Assembly: GCA_025351145.1 (NCBI GenBank)
Contig: JANXWM010000043.1
Coordinates: 1 to 21,276, forward strand
Origin: Chitinophagaceae bacterium
Lineage (GTDB): Bacteria; Bacteroidota; Bacteroidia; Chitinophagales; Chitinophagaceae
Direction of reading: 5' to 3'
DNA: 21,276 nt
A model generated the notes under the pieces. It was not told the origin of the DNA and made no database searches. It saw nothing but the letters and a program-made list of their open reading frames with translations. Position numbers and translations under genes: made by a program. Positions 1-8,152 of this stretch are shown here, piece after piece. Position 1 is the first letter of the stretch; each line of letters opens with the position of its first letter.

Positions 1-2297
1 CGTGGGTGCTGCAGCATATTTCCCGGATTGCCCAGGTTAACGCCTGTAGGTGTGCTGAGCAGTGAAGTTCCAAAGTCTAATCTTGATAAGGAGAACTGAC
101 CAGTAATTCTTGTGTTATCTCCTGCGTTTAGAATAAATACCCTCCAGTAACCATTGTCATTTACAGCATAAATACCGGTTGGATAAGTTAAGCCGCCTAC
201 ATTGCCCAGGTTATCTGCAGAAGGAGTATTATCAAAACTGTTTGTAAAGTTAAAGCGGGTGATGGTATTGTTTTCGGCATTCACCGTAAATCCGTACCAA
301 CTGTCATTGTCTTTAAATACGTGGAGATCTATTGGCTGAGATAAATTTCCAATATTGCCCCAATCAGTTGCCAACGGATTAAGATTTGTAATATCTGCGC
401 CAAAGTCTATTTTCAGAATCCTGGGATCGCTCCCTGATGGTAACCAGCCAGCTACAATTATTGCATACCATTTCCCTTCATTTTGTACAACCTGTATGCC
501 TTCTGCACCTGCACCTGTTGGTATAATACCTCCAAAATTTCCGAGGTCTACAGATGTTGGCGCATTCAGCAGGCTGTTGCCAAAATCTAACCTGATTAAT
601 TTTCCAGGATTATAATTGATCAAAAAGCCATAGTAATTATTGTTGACCAACACATAGTCCAGGAAAACCGGAGCCGAAAATCTGCCATCTATGTTTCCCA
701 AATTTTGCCCTTCAGGTATTTGGTTAATATCTGCAGTGCAAAAATTCCAGTAGAAATTGGTACCTCCGGTTGTAGTGTTTTTAATAGATACTGGTGTGTT
801 TACACAAACTGTATCGGGAATTGTGAAACCAACCGAAAGTATTTGATTGGCAATAACAGCAATACCGCATGAATCCGCAATATAACTGGCACATTCAGGG
901 TTGGCTTCATTAATTGAAGCATTACCTAAAAGTGTTCCATCCCATGCAGCATTACCCTGCTTATTTTTAAGATCGTTGAAAGTATAATAGGCAAGTAATC
1001 CTTGCTTTGTAGCGGGATTAGGCAACGGTATGTCTTGATATTTTCTCAATTCATCCTGCGTACGGGCAACATTCCAGATACGAACTTCGTTCACATAGCC
1101 TAAAAAATCTGCCGGATAGGGGGATGATAAATCCGCGGTCGTACTTATTGCAGTTAACCAGTTATTTGTAGCCATGTCTCCGCTACATGCAACCTGGCTC
1201 ATTAGAAATCCATTGGAATAATATTTTAAATAATTGCCATCATACACCATCGCTAAATGGTAAGTTTTATTTAATTCAATTCCACAAGTATTTGGTGTAG
1301 TATAAAAGCCGTTTGTTGTGGTTATCTCTGCACGGTTTGCCCTCAGTAAATAATTTGCATCACTAGGATCTGTATGTTTAGAAACAATATCTCCGCCGTA
1401 AAAAGAAGGATCGTATGGCTGGGTTCTGTTAACGGTTGCTTCAATAGTTAACTTGTTACCGGTAATATCAAGGTCGCCAATCCTTACACCCGATATCTCA
1501 CTTTTTACATTCAGCCAGTTATTGCTGCACCCAAGATTACCGCTGGAACTGCAACCTCCTGCAACATTTACCTCATCCTGGGTTAGGTCCCTGTTATAAA
1601 TGCGTATATCATCTAAAACGCCATTAAACCAGTATGGATAGGCAGCATCATTTCTTTTTCCAAAGAACAGATCGGCAGTGTTTGTAAATTCACTCGCTGC
1701 CACAAATACCGTTACAACAAGGTTACAGTTTACATAGAATTTTGCGGCAGAGCCGTCATAAGTAAGCACAAGCGAATACCATTCATTTGTATGCACATAA
1801 GGAGGGTTGGCTTGCCCCGGTTCTACAAAATTGGTATAAAATATCTGGTGATTTGTATCAACAGTATTCGTTAAGCATTTATCATCTGTTCCGTACGAAC
1901 GGTCATCAAACCTTAAATAATATTCACCTGCCGTAGCCTCATCATTGCCTTTCATTAAAATGCTGTTGGTATGGCATTTGCCCCCATAAAATCCCATTGG
2001 CTTTACCCAGGCACAAATACTTATTTTGTTTGCTGTATTTAGAAAAGCAGTGTTTGGTATTTGAATGTAATTATTTACCCCGTTAAAGTAATAGGCGCTG
2101 TTAGCGTTGCCAAACCTGTCAGCCGTAAGTTTAGCATTATTAAAAGAAGGGTTGCTTCCGTTACCGCTCATGTCATTGGCATTGCCGTTAAACGGATAAT
2201 ATGCGATTAACCCTTTGTTTAAATCTACCTGGCCGTAAGCCAGCGCTTGTAAAAGCAATAAAAAAAACAGAAAGATTTTGGAAGATTTCCCTGCCAT
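1..2297 (-). CDS. Secreted LamG/PKD-like multidomain surface protein, N-terminal part (runs off the window)
   Basis: I translated this frame by hand from ATG 2297-2295. It stays open to the window edge, giving 765 codons and no stop, so only the N-terminal part is present. Residues 1-23 form a signal peptide (basic start, FLFFLLLLQALA core, YGQ end). Two laminin-G/concanavalin-like domains follow, at about 26-235 and 280-425. Each ends in the typical strand (DDIRIYNRDLTQDEV and YVNEVRIWNVARTQDEL). A PKD-like stretch (VCVNTPVSIKNTTTGG, near 490) precedes a region of about 50-60-residue repeats. These carry DFG-SLLN-PT followed by LGN-GG, with at least four copies between residue 530 and the edge, and resemble propeller blades. 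The likely role is an extracellular adhesin or carbohydrate-binding protein exported by Sec and then type IX secretion. The sorting domain would be at the missing C-terminus, so that route is inference. It is not obviously related to the nitrate genes. Confidence 0.8.
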   Translation of the reverse strand, partial: MAGKSSKIFLFFLLLLQALAYGQVDLNKGLIAYYPFNGNANDMSGNGSNPSFNNAKLTADRFGNANSAYYFNGVNNYIQIPNTAFLNTANKISICAWVKPMGFYGGKCHTNSILMKGNDEATAGEYYLRFDDRSYGTDDKCLTNTVDTNHQIFYTNFVEPGQANPPYVHTNEWYSLVLTYDGSAAKFYVNCNLVVTVFVAASEFTNTADLFFGKRNDAAYPYWFNGVLDDIRIYNRDLTQDEVNVAGGCSSSGNLGCSNNWLNVKSEISGVRIGDLDITGNKLTIEATVNRTQPYDPSFYGGDIVSKHTDPSDANYLLRANRAEITTTNGFYTTPNTCGIELNKTYHLAMVYDGNYLKYYSNGFLMSQVACSGDMATNNWLTAISTTADLSSPYPADFLGYVNEVRIWNVARTQDELRKYQDIPLPNPATKQGLLAYYTFNDLKNKQGNAAWDGTLLGNASINEANPECASYIADSCGIAVIANQILSVGFTIPDTVCVNTPVSIKNTTTGGTNFYWNFCTADINQIPEGQNLGNIDGRFSAPVFLDYVLVNNNYYGFLINYNPGKLIRLDFGNSLLNAPTSVDLGNFGGIIPTGAGAEGIQVVQNEGKWYAIIVAGWLPSGSDPRILKIDFGADITNLNPLATDWGNIGNLSQPIDLHVFKDNDSWYGFTVNAENNTITRFNFTNSFDNTPSADNLGNVGGLTYPTGIYAVNDNGYWRVFILNAGDNTRITGQFSLSRLDFGTSLLSTPTGVNLGNPGNMLQHP

Positions 2298-2458
2298 AGG
2301 GTAGTTTTTTACAGGTTCATAAATTAAAACCGGTTATATTTTATTGCATTAAAACCCGGAAAAATTGAAATTACAGAAATGCCCGATAACCTGCTATTAA
2401 TTTTAAAAAATACTCGTAAGCTTTTTAAAACTGCCGGCAATTAATAGTTTTTTTTTGA

Positions 2459-2655
2459 ACCCGGCAATTAGCTCCTTATTAAGCTTTCGTTGCGTCGCAC
2501 TCTTGTACTGAAGGAAGAAGAGGCAACAAGGCAACAAGGCAACGAGAGAATGCAGAATTCAAGTTTTACGTTTCGGTCTTCGCATTGCTGCTGCTTGATC
2601 CGAACGTACAAGAGTGCGACGCAAGAAAAGTTAAATAGATATTCTTAAGCCCGGT
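2459..2655. repeat. Inverted-repeat intergenic element, copy 1
   Basis: The left core TTGCGTCGCACTCTTGTAC is at 2490-2508 and its exact reverse complement is at 2606-2624. The pairing extends outward through CTTTCG/AGAAAAG. Outer GC blocks CCCGGCAAT (2460-2468) and TAAGCCCGG (2646-2654) each lie 21 nt outside the core. The roughly 97-bp interior includes a short tandem repeat. The element fills most of the 366-bp gap between the rubredoxin-fusion gene and the LamG gene. The rest of that gap (2298-2458) is AT-rich leader of the LamG gene, in which I see no confident promoter. Confidence 0.75.
2521..2544. repeat. Three tandem copies of an 8-bp unit
   Basis: The unit AGGCAACA occurs three times in a row (the last copy ends in G) inside the interior of the first inverted-repeat element. 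It is a simple slippage-type repeat and nothing suggests it is coding. Confidence 0.7.
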
Positions 2656-2663
2656 ACCAAAGT

Positions 2664-4118
2664 TTAATCCTGCAATTGCAACAGGCTTTCATCCACTTCA
2701 GTAAAATCGGTTTTGGGGGCATCGCATAAGGGGCAACAGTAATCTCCGCGCAATGCATCAAATGCTGTGTTGGTTTCTGTTTCATCGTAAACAGTAAAAC
2801 AGTGTTTGCACTGATGTACCTTTTTTATCGTTTTTGTTGCCGTAGTATTTTGGGCAGTTGTGGCATTTATATGGTGGTATAAAACATCATCTTTATTTTC
2901 CTGCTCATAAAATAATTTGCAAAGCGACACAAGGTAAGTGCCTAAATAATCTTTTTCAACCCCTTCGCGAAAAACAACAAGCTCACCTGAATTGGGCGAA
3001 AAATTGCGGTTGTATAAAATATCGAAACGTTCCAGCGATTTTAACCTGTGCGGGTTTTTATTTTGCTGCTTACGTATAATTACAGACCCAAACATGCACG
3101 AGGAAAGCCGTGTTTGCATGGCAAAACTTAAACCATACGTACGCACATCTTCTTTATCAAAATGGCGGATAATATGGCGTTTCAGCACAAGGCCATCTTC
3201 ACTGTTATCTTCCACCTGCCAGTTTAGTTCATTGGCTGCATGGCGCACATTGATGCGGTATTTGCCCAATACATGGTCCCATAAATTCCTGTTGCCTGGT
3301 TCAATCCCTTTTATAATAATCCCTTTCCATGGTGTGGTGTATAGTTGGCCAATCTTTGTTTCCAGACAAATGTTACAAACGCCAATTAAAAAAGAAACCG
3401 GGAACAATTCATCCCTTCTGTAAATACCCAGCCAGTAATTATTATCTGCTTTATTAAAACCTTCGTAATAAGGCAAATAAAATTTTGGCAATGCCAGTTC
3501 TGTTTCTATCGGTTTACCAATGTAGCTGTGCTTTTTTTTAAAGCTTTCGTATAACTTAATGCCATCGGGTTTTTGGTTTGTATAAAATGCAGCAGCATCC
3601 TTTAGCAGCAGCTGCTCCAGTTGCTTTGTAACTTCTGTTAAATCGTTTGTGTAAATCAATTCGGGCCAGCAAAAAACGGAATGTGTTTTTGGAAAACGTA
3701 TGTACAAATACCAGTAATGCAAAGCCGGTGAAGCAATCAGGTTAATATGCCCGGTAAGAAACGGAACAAAACTCTGGCTGCTGTCGCACACATTTATTTT
3801 TAGTTCGGGTATATAATCAAGTGCATAAAAAATATCTTTATACACACCTTCTTTTAACCAGCTCTCTGTTGTAAAAATATTTGCGGCAGGGTAGGAGCTA
3901 ACGATATTTGGCTTTACTTCACTGCCTCTGTAAAATGTAATATTTTTTTCGGCGCATAGCTTATCAAACAATGCATCATATTTTAATGGCACTTCAAATT
4001 TCAGCTGCTGCCGCAGCCCAAAGCCCACATTTGTAATGCCGCATGCTGCAGCTATTTCAAGGATATCTTTTAAATATCCCGGAGAAACTATACCGCCTGT
4101 AAAATTGATTGTAATCAT
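2664..4118 (-). CDS. Sulfite/nitrite-reductase-like protein with C-terminal rubredoxin domain
   Basis: The protein is 484 aa. The N-terminus (GGIVSPGYLKDILEIAAACG, then LRQQLKFEVP near residue 35) matches the ferredoxin-like half-domain of the siroheme nitrite/sulfite reductases. The cluster and siroheme ligands are not intact. By eye, CDSSQSF near residue 111 aligns with the first Cx5C pair, with Phe at the second cysteine, and no CxxxC motif follows. The last 50 residues are a canonical rubredoxin with CKHC (about 436), YDE, GDY, CPLC (about 462) and KTDF, so they should bind one Fe(Cys)4. The gene follows the nitrate reductase on the same strand after 137 bp. The rubredoxin may pass electrons to the nitrate or nitrite reductase, but that role is inference. 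I chose ATG 4118: the upstream in-frame start at 4139 is TTG and lies in a C4/G4 repeat that is intergenic elsewhere. Confidence 0.8.
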   Translation of the reverse strand: MITINFTGGIVSPGYLKDILEIAAACGITNVGFGLRQQLKFEVPLKYDALFDKLCAEKNITFYRGSEVKPNIVSSYPAANIFTTESWLKEGVYKDIFYALDYIPELKINVCDSSQSFVPFLTGHINLIASPALHYWYLYIRFPKTHSVFCWPELIYTNDLTEVTKQLEQLLLKDAAAFYTNQKPDGIKLYESFKKKHSYIGKPIETELALPKFYLPYYEGFNKADNNYWLGIYRRDELFPVSFLIGVCNICLETKIGQLYTTPWKGIIIKGIEPGNRNLWDHVLGKYRINVRHAANELNWQVEDNSEDGLVLKRHIIRHFDKEDVRTYGLSFAMQTRLSSCMFGSVIIRKQQNKNPHRLKSLERFDILYNRNFSPNSGELVVFREGVEKDYLGTYLVSLCKLFYEQENKDDVLYHHINATTAQNTTATKTIKKVHQCKHCFTVYDETETNTAFDALRGDYCCPLCDAPKTDFTEVDESLLQLQD

Positions 4119-4131
4119 AAAACCTCCCAGA

Positions 4132-4154
4132 AGCCCCAAACCCCTAAAGGGGCT
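4132..4154. repeat. C4/G4 palindrome of the CCCCTAAAGGGG type
   Basis: AGCCCC (4132-4137) pairs with GGGGCT (4149-4154), and the inner CCCCTAAAGGGG (4141-4152) is itself a short hairpin. The same CCCCTAAAGGGG string occurs at 10375-10386. It lies just upstream of the rubredoxin-fusion start codon, so it would be in that gene's leader. Confidence 0.6.
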
Positions 4155-4170
4155 TTAAAGCGATTTTTAT

Positions 4171-4227
4171 TTTTTGTACTTAGCTCCATTACTACTATTA
4201 TACTTTTCTTGCGTCGCACTCTTGTAC
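4171..4227. repeat. Solo half of the inverted-repeat element family
   Basis: An exact left core TTGCGTCGCACTCTTGTAC lies at 4209-4227 with no right arm before the nitrate reductase stop at 4256. The stretch before it (4171-4197) matches the left flank of the nirB-nirD element (14826-14852) with two mismatches, including the shared string TTTTTGTACTTAGCT. This looks like a truncated or one-armed copy. Confidence 0.7.
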
Positions 4228-4255
4228 TTTTAATTCTTTACTCTGCAATTATGCA

Positions 4256-7200
4256 CTAAGCTCTTATAATTGTTAATTCATTTTTATTCACTTCCCTTAT
4301 CAACTCCCCTTTAGAGGTTGGAGGTTTCATCTTCTCCAACATCGCCTGCACTTCTGTTCTGCAACTGCCACAACCCAAACCAGCGCCACTTGCCTGGCAC
4401 AATGTTTTTAACTCTGTACAACCTTCATTAATCTTATTGATGATATTTCCTTCGCCCACACCGCCACACGAACAAACTAATTTACCAATAACTGGTTCAG
4501 CTTTTTTCCCTGAACGCAGTAGCTCCAAACGCTTCTCAGATAATTCAATTTTGTTGCTGATTAAATCTTTGAACTCTAAGAACTCTGTTTTATCGCCTAT
4601 AAGAATTGCACCCACCAAACGGTCATTATGAATAATGCATTTTTTGTAGTAACGTTTTGCTTTATCAATAAACACAACTTCTTCATAAGCAGCATCATTA
4701 GAAGGTGCTTCAGCCAAACCAAGGGAACACAATTCTGTTCCATGCATCTTCAGAATATTCATCAGCAAAGAGCCTTCATAGTAATGTGCAATATCGCCGT
4801 TTAAATGCCGGGCAACAATCTCAGCCTGTTGCTCCGCAGCAGCAGTGATGCCATATAAAAATCCTTTGAATTCAGCAATTTCCCCAATGGCATAAATGTT
4901 TGGATCATTTGTAAGCAGGTAATCATTTACCACCACCCCACGTTTGCACTCAATACCGCAAGCCCTTGCCAGCTCTACGTTTGGCGTGGTACCGATGGCG
5001 ATTACAATAGCCTGGCAATTGATCTCCTGGCCACTTTTTAAACGCACCCCGCTCACTTTTCCATTACCATGAAAGCGTTCTATTTCATCGTCGTAATAAA
5101 TGTCAATTCCTTTATCTTCCAATTCTTCATGCAGTAGCTGACTGCCTAAAATATCAAGCTGCCTGTCCATCAATCTTGAGATGCGTTGTACAATACACAC
5201 ATCAACATTTACTTCCTTTAATGATGCAGCTAACTCTATTCCCAGTAATCCACCACCAAGTATCAATACTTTTCCCTTTGATGGATCAACATGTTTTTTA
5301 AAGTTGTCGGCATCCACACGGCTGCGCATGGTAAAGATGCCTTTCATCACAGGAATATCTTTCAGCATTGTGGCGCGGCTGCCTGTTGCCATTAATAAAA
5401 CATTATAATTATGTGTGTTACCATTGCTGTCGGTAACCATTTTATTTTCCCTGTCAATGTTTTCAATGCTTACACCACGATGCAGTTTAATATTGAAATC
5501 AAATTCTTCTTCATCTTTCATCTTTACCAACTGCTGCCATTCCTGTGCCCCGCTGATATAATCCGGCAGCATTACCCTGTTATAAAATGGAAAGTTTTCT
5601 TTACTAAAAATTTCTATTTCATCTTCACTGTTTAATGCCCTGTAACTTTTTACAAAACCAAAAGCACCGGCACCAGCACCAATTACAATAACCTTTTGTT
5701 TTTCTTTTTTATACCGCTTAACCTGTACTGCCGAAAATTTAAAATCCGGCTCTTTAGAAATAGAATCAATCAAATTGTTGGTAAGGTTATTTGCACGGTT
5801 TAAATCGCTGTTCAATATTTTACCCCAATGCATCGGTAAGAATACAACACCACGTTTTATATCTGTTGATAATTTTGCTTTTACTCTTACATTGCCTCTG
5901 CCATTAAATATTTCAATAAGATCATCTTCATTGATATTTCTTTTGCTTGCATCATCAGGATGTATCTCTAAAAACGCATTGCTGATATGCTGTTTCAATT
6001 TGCTCACTTTTCCGGTCTTGCTCATAGTATGCCACTGGTCACGAATGCGGCCAGTGGTTAGTATGAGTGGCAAATCTCCGGTAGTAGCTTCACTCTGGTT
6101 GCTGTCGTCACAACTATGTATAACAGCTTTTTGTGAAGGGGTATAAAATTTCTTATCTGTAAACAAACGCTCTGTGCCAAAACCTTTTTCCTGTTTTGCA
6201 TATGGCCATTGCACACTGCCTTTTTCTTTCAATATTTCATGACTCAATCCGCTAATATCAATATTTGTCCCTGCTGTAAGTTTACAATGTTCATCATATA
6301 TTTCTGAAGTATTTTTATAATCAAAACCATCGAAGCCCATCTTCTTTGCAAAGCTGCATAAGATCTCAGCATCTGGCAACGCTTCACCGGGTGCATCAGC
6401 AATTTTATTTAAGTAAGCAATCCTTCTTTCTGCATTCGTCATCGTTCCTTCTTTCTCTGCCCATGCTGCTGCAGGCAATACTACATCTGCATATTGTAAT
6501 GTTTCAGGTTTATTGCTTACATCCTGCACCACTATAAACTTTGCTTTCTTTAAAGCAGCTTCTGCCATGCGCACATCTGGTAAACTTACCAATGGATTGG
6601 TTCCCATGATCCACACTGCCTTCAATCTTCCATCATTCAAAGCTTCAAACATTTCTGTTGCAGTAAAGCCAGGCTTTGCAGAAATTGTATTGCTATTCCA
6701 GAATTGCTGTACAAAATTTCTATCAGCTTCGTTTGCTAAGTTTCTATGTGCAGGTAACATATTTGCCATGCCACCAACTTCACGGCCACCCATTGCATTT
6801 GGCTGACCGGTTAAAGAGAACGGACCGCTGCCAGGCTTACCAATATGGCCTGTAATTAAATTAAGATTGATGAGTGAAAGGTTTTTATTTACCCCAACCA
6901 CACTCTGGTTTAAACCCATTGTCCATAGTGTAACAAAACCCTTTGCATTGCCAATGTACAAAGCTGCTTCTCTTATTGCAGATTCAGGTATATCGCATAT
7001 TACAGCAGCTTCTGCAATGCTGCGTTCCATTACTTTTTCGCTGTATTGCTTAAACCCTTCTGTATTGTTTTTGATGAATTTAAAATCAATATCACCATTC
7101 TCAATCAGTACCCTGCCTATTGCATGGTGCAGTACAATATCAGTTCCAGGCTTTATTTGAAAATGCACATTTGCATAAGCGCATGTTTGTGTTTTGCGCG

Positions 7201-7813
7201 GGTCACTTACAATGATTTTTAAATTCGGATTTTTTTCTTTTGCCGCTTCAACCCTTCTCCAGATAATAGGATGGCACCATGCAGGGTTGGCACCTGCAAC
7301 AAAAATGCAATCTGCTTTTTCAAGGTCATCATAATTGCCCGGTACACTGTCTTCACCTAAACTCATTTTGTATGCAGCCACTGCACTGCTCATACAAAGC
7401 CTCGAATTTGTATCAAGATTATTACTGCCTATAAAACCTTTTACCAGTTTATTTACTACATAATATTCTTCTGTTAAACATTGCCCCGATGCATAAAATG
7501 CCACACTATCCGGCCCATATTTTTCGATGAGTGTTTTAAATACAGCAACTGTTCTGTCCAATGCCACATCCCACGAAACCCTTTGCCGCTGCATGTTTTT
7601 GTTGTAACGCATTTCTGGATACAACAAACGGTCACTCTGATCCATCACCGTGTAATGCAGGTTCATTCCTTTGCTGCAAAGCATGCCTTTATTTACCGGG
7701 TGATCTTTATCGCCTTCCACATGCAGTTTGCCATTGCGGTCTTTGTTTACCACAACACCGCAGCCTACACCGCAGTAGCAACAAGTAGTTTTATATGATG
7801 ATGAATTACCCAT
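4256..7813 (-). CDS. nasA: Assimilatory nitrate reductase: molybdopterin catalytic domain fused to FAD/NAD reductase and BFD [2Fe-2S] domains
   Basis: This 1185-aa cytoplasmic enzyme reduces nitrate to nitrite. The N-terminal [4Fe-4S] motif uses C11, C14, C18 and C46 (CCYCGVGC ... GMLCSKG). C140 in NSRLCMSSAV fits the molybdenum-ligand cysteine of the NapA/NasA group. The bis-MGD domains run to about residue 700. An FAD-binding domain follows (VIVIGAGAGAFG, about 705), then an NAD site (ILGGGLLGIE, about 852). The C-terminal BFD-type [2Fe-2S] domain has CSCGG near 1111 and GCGSC. In Klebsiella-type systems the diaphorase is a separate subunit, whereas here it is fused, so one chain could take electrons from NAD(P)H or from the neighbouring rubredoxin. 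The start is ATG at 7813 after an A-rich leader with no Shine-Dalgarno. nasA follows the Klebsiella naming; nasC is used in Bacillus. Confidence 0.93.
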   Translation of the reverse strand: MGNSSSYKTTCCYCGVGCGVVVNKDRNGKLHVEGDKDHPVNKGMLCSKGMNLHYTVMDQSDRLLYPEMRYNKNMQRQRVSWDVALDRTVAVFKTLIEKYGPDSVAFYASGQCLTEEYYVVNKLVKGFIGSNNLDTNSRLCMSSAVAAYKMSLGEDSVPGNYDDLEKADCIFVAGANPAWCHPIIWRRVEAAKEKNPNLKIIVSDPRKTQTCAYANVHFQIKPGTDIVLHHAIGRVLIENGDIDFKFIKNNTEGFKQYSEKVMERSIAEAAVICDIPESAIREAALYIGNAKGFVTLWTMGLNQSVVGVNKNLSLINLNLITGHIGKPGSGPFSLTGQPNAMGGREVGGMANMLPAHRNLANEADRNFVQQFWNSNTISAKPGFTATEMFEALNDGRLKAVWIMGTNPLVSLPDVRMAEAALKKAKFIVVQDVSNKPETLQYADVVLPAAAWAEKEGTMTNAERRIAYLNKIADAPGEALPDAEILCSFAKKMGFDGFDYKNTSEIYDEHCKLTAGTNIDISGLSHEILKEKGSVQWPYAKQEKGFGTERLFTDKKFYTPSQKAVIHSCDDSNQSEATTGDLPLILTTGRIRDQWHTMSKTGKVSKLKQHISNAFLEIHPDDASKRNINEDDLIEIFNGRGNVRVKAKLSTDIKRGVVFLPMHWGKILNSDLNRANNLTNNLIDSISKEPDFKFSAVQVKRYKKEKQKVIVIGAGAGAFGFVKSYRALNSEDEIEIFSKENFPFYNRVMLPDYISGAQEWQQLVKMKDEEEFDFNIKLHRGVSIENIDRENKMVTDSNGNTHNYNVLLMATGSRATMLKDIPVMKGIFTMRSRVDADNFKKHVDPSKGKVLILGGGLLGIELAASLKEVNVDVCIVQRISRLMDRQLDILGSQLLHEELEDKGIDIYYDDEIERFHGNGKVSGVRLKSGQEINCQAIVIAIGTTPNVELARACGIECKRGVVVNDYLLTNDPNIYAIGEIAEFKGFLYGITAAAEQQAEIVARHLNGDIAHYYEGSLLMNILKMHGTELCSLGLAEAPSNDAAYEEVVFIDKAKRYYKKCIIHNDRLVGAILIGDKTEFLEFKDLISNKIELSEKRLELLRSGKKAEPVIGKLVCSCGGVGEGNIINKINEGCTELKTLCQASGAGLGCGSCRTEVQAMLEKMKPPTSKGELIREVNKNELTIIRA

Positions 7814-7876
7814 TTATTTTTTTGTTGGTCAGCTATTTGTTCTTTGGTCATCTCCTGTTGTTACGAATTTGCTGCT

Positions 7877-8102
7877 TCGTCACGCAAATTCCTCACTTGT
7901 ACGTTCTGAACTTTGTTCGTCATTGCGAGGCCTCCGAAGCAATCTCCTGGCATAACATGAAAATCGGAGAAACGCACTACAGAAGATTGCTTCGTTCCTC
8001 GCAATGACGAACGTTATTTTGGTTACTTTGCATTGTTCAATTATATTCTTATTGTACAAGAGTGCGACGCAACAAAAGCTTAATATTTATTCAATTGTTT
8101 GG
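7877..8102. repeat. Inverted-repeat intergenic element with a diverged left arm and a nested palindrome
   Basis: The right core GTACAAGAGTGCGACGCAA is exact at 8054-8072 and is followed by CAAAAGCTT. The left arm is diverged: CCTCACTTGTACGTTCTG at 7891-7908 matches the inner half of the variant arm at 18601-18618. The outer block after the 21-nt spacer is weak (ATTGTTTGG, 8094-8102). A separate palindrome occupies 7915-8012. Together they fill nearly all of the 339-bp gap between the nitrate reductase and the MFS transporter. Confidence 0.65.
7915..8012. repeat. CGTCATTGCGAGG-type palindromic repeat
   Basis: GTTCGTCATTGCGAGG (7915-7930) has a perfect 16-bp inverted copy at 7997-8012. Inside it, GAAGCAATCT (7936-7945) pairs with AGATTGCTTC (7984-7993). 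The strings CGTCATTGCGAGG and GAAGCAATCTC are familiar to me as a dispersed palindrome found in many bacterial genomes. The long stem would form a strong RNA or cruciform hairpin. It is nested within a copy of the other inverted-repeat family. Confidence 0.85.
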
Positions 8103-8152
8103 TCAATAATTTTTCTTCTCTTTATTCACCATTGACCACTCACCATTCACTA

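Noticed and set aside
4119..4139. In-frame upstream start adding seven residues to the rubredoxin-fusion protein
   Set aside because: The codon is TTG and lies in a C4/G4 palindrome that is intergenic elsewhere. ATG 4118 gives the expected family N-terminus.
4437..7798. Plus-strand reading frames opposite the nitrate reductase
   Set aside because: They are antisense shadows of a well-conserved gene with no recognisable domains or leaders.
7765..7851. Possible 28-codon leader peptide overlapping the nitrate reductase start
   Set aside because: An ATG-started frame exists on the minus strand, but the GGAG abuts the ATG without spacing. Composition and overlap fit chance.
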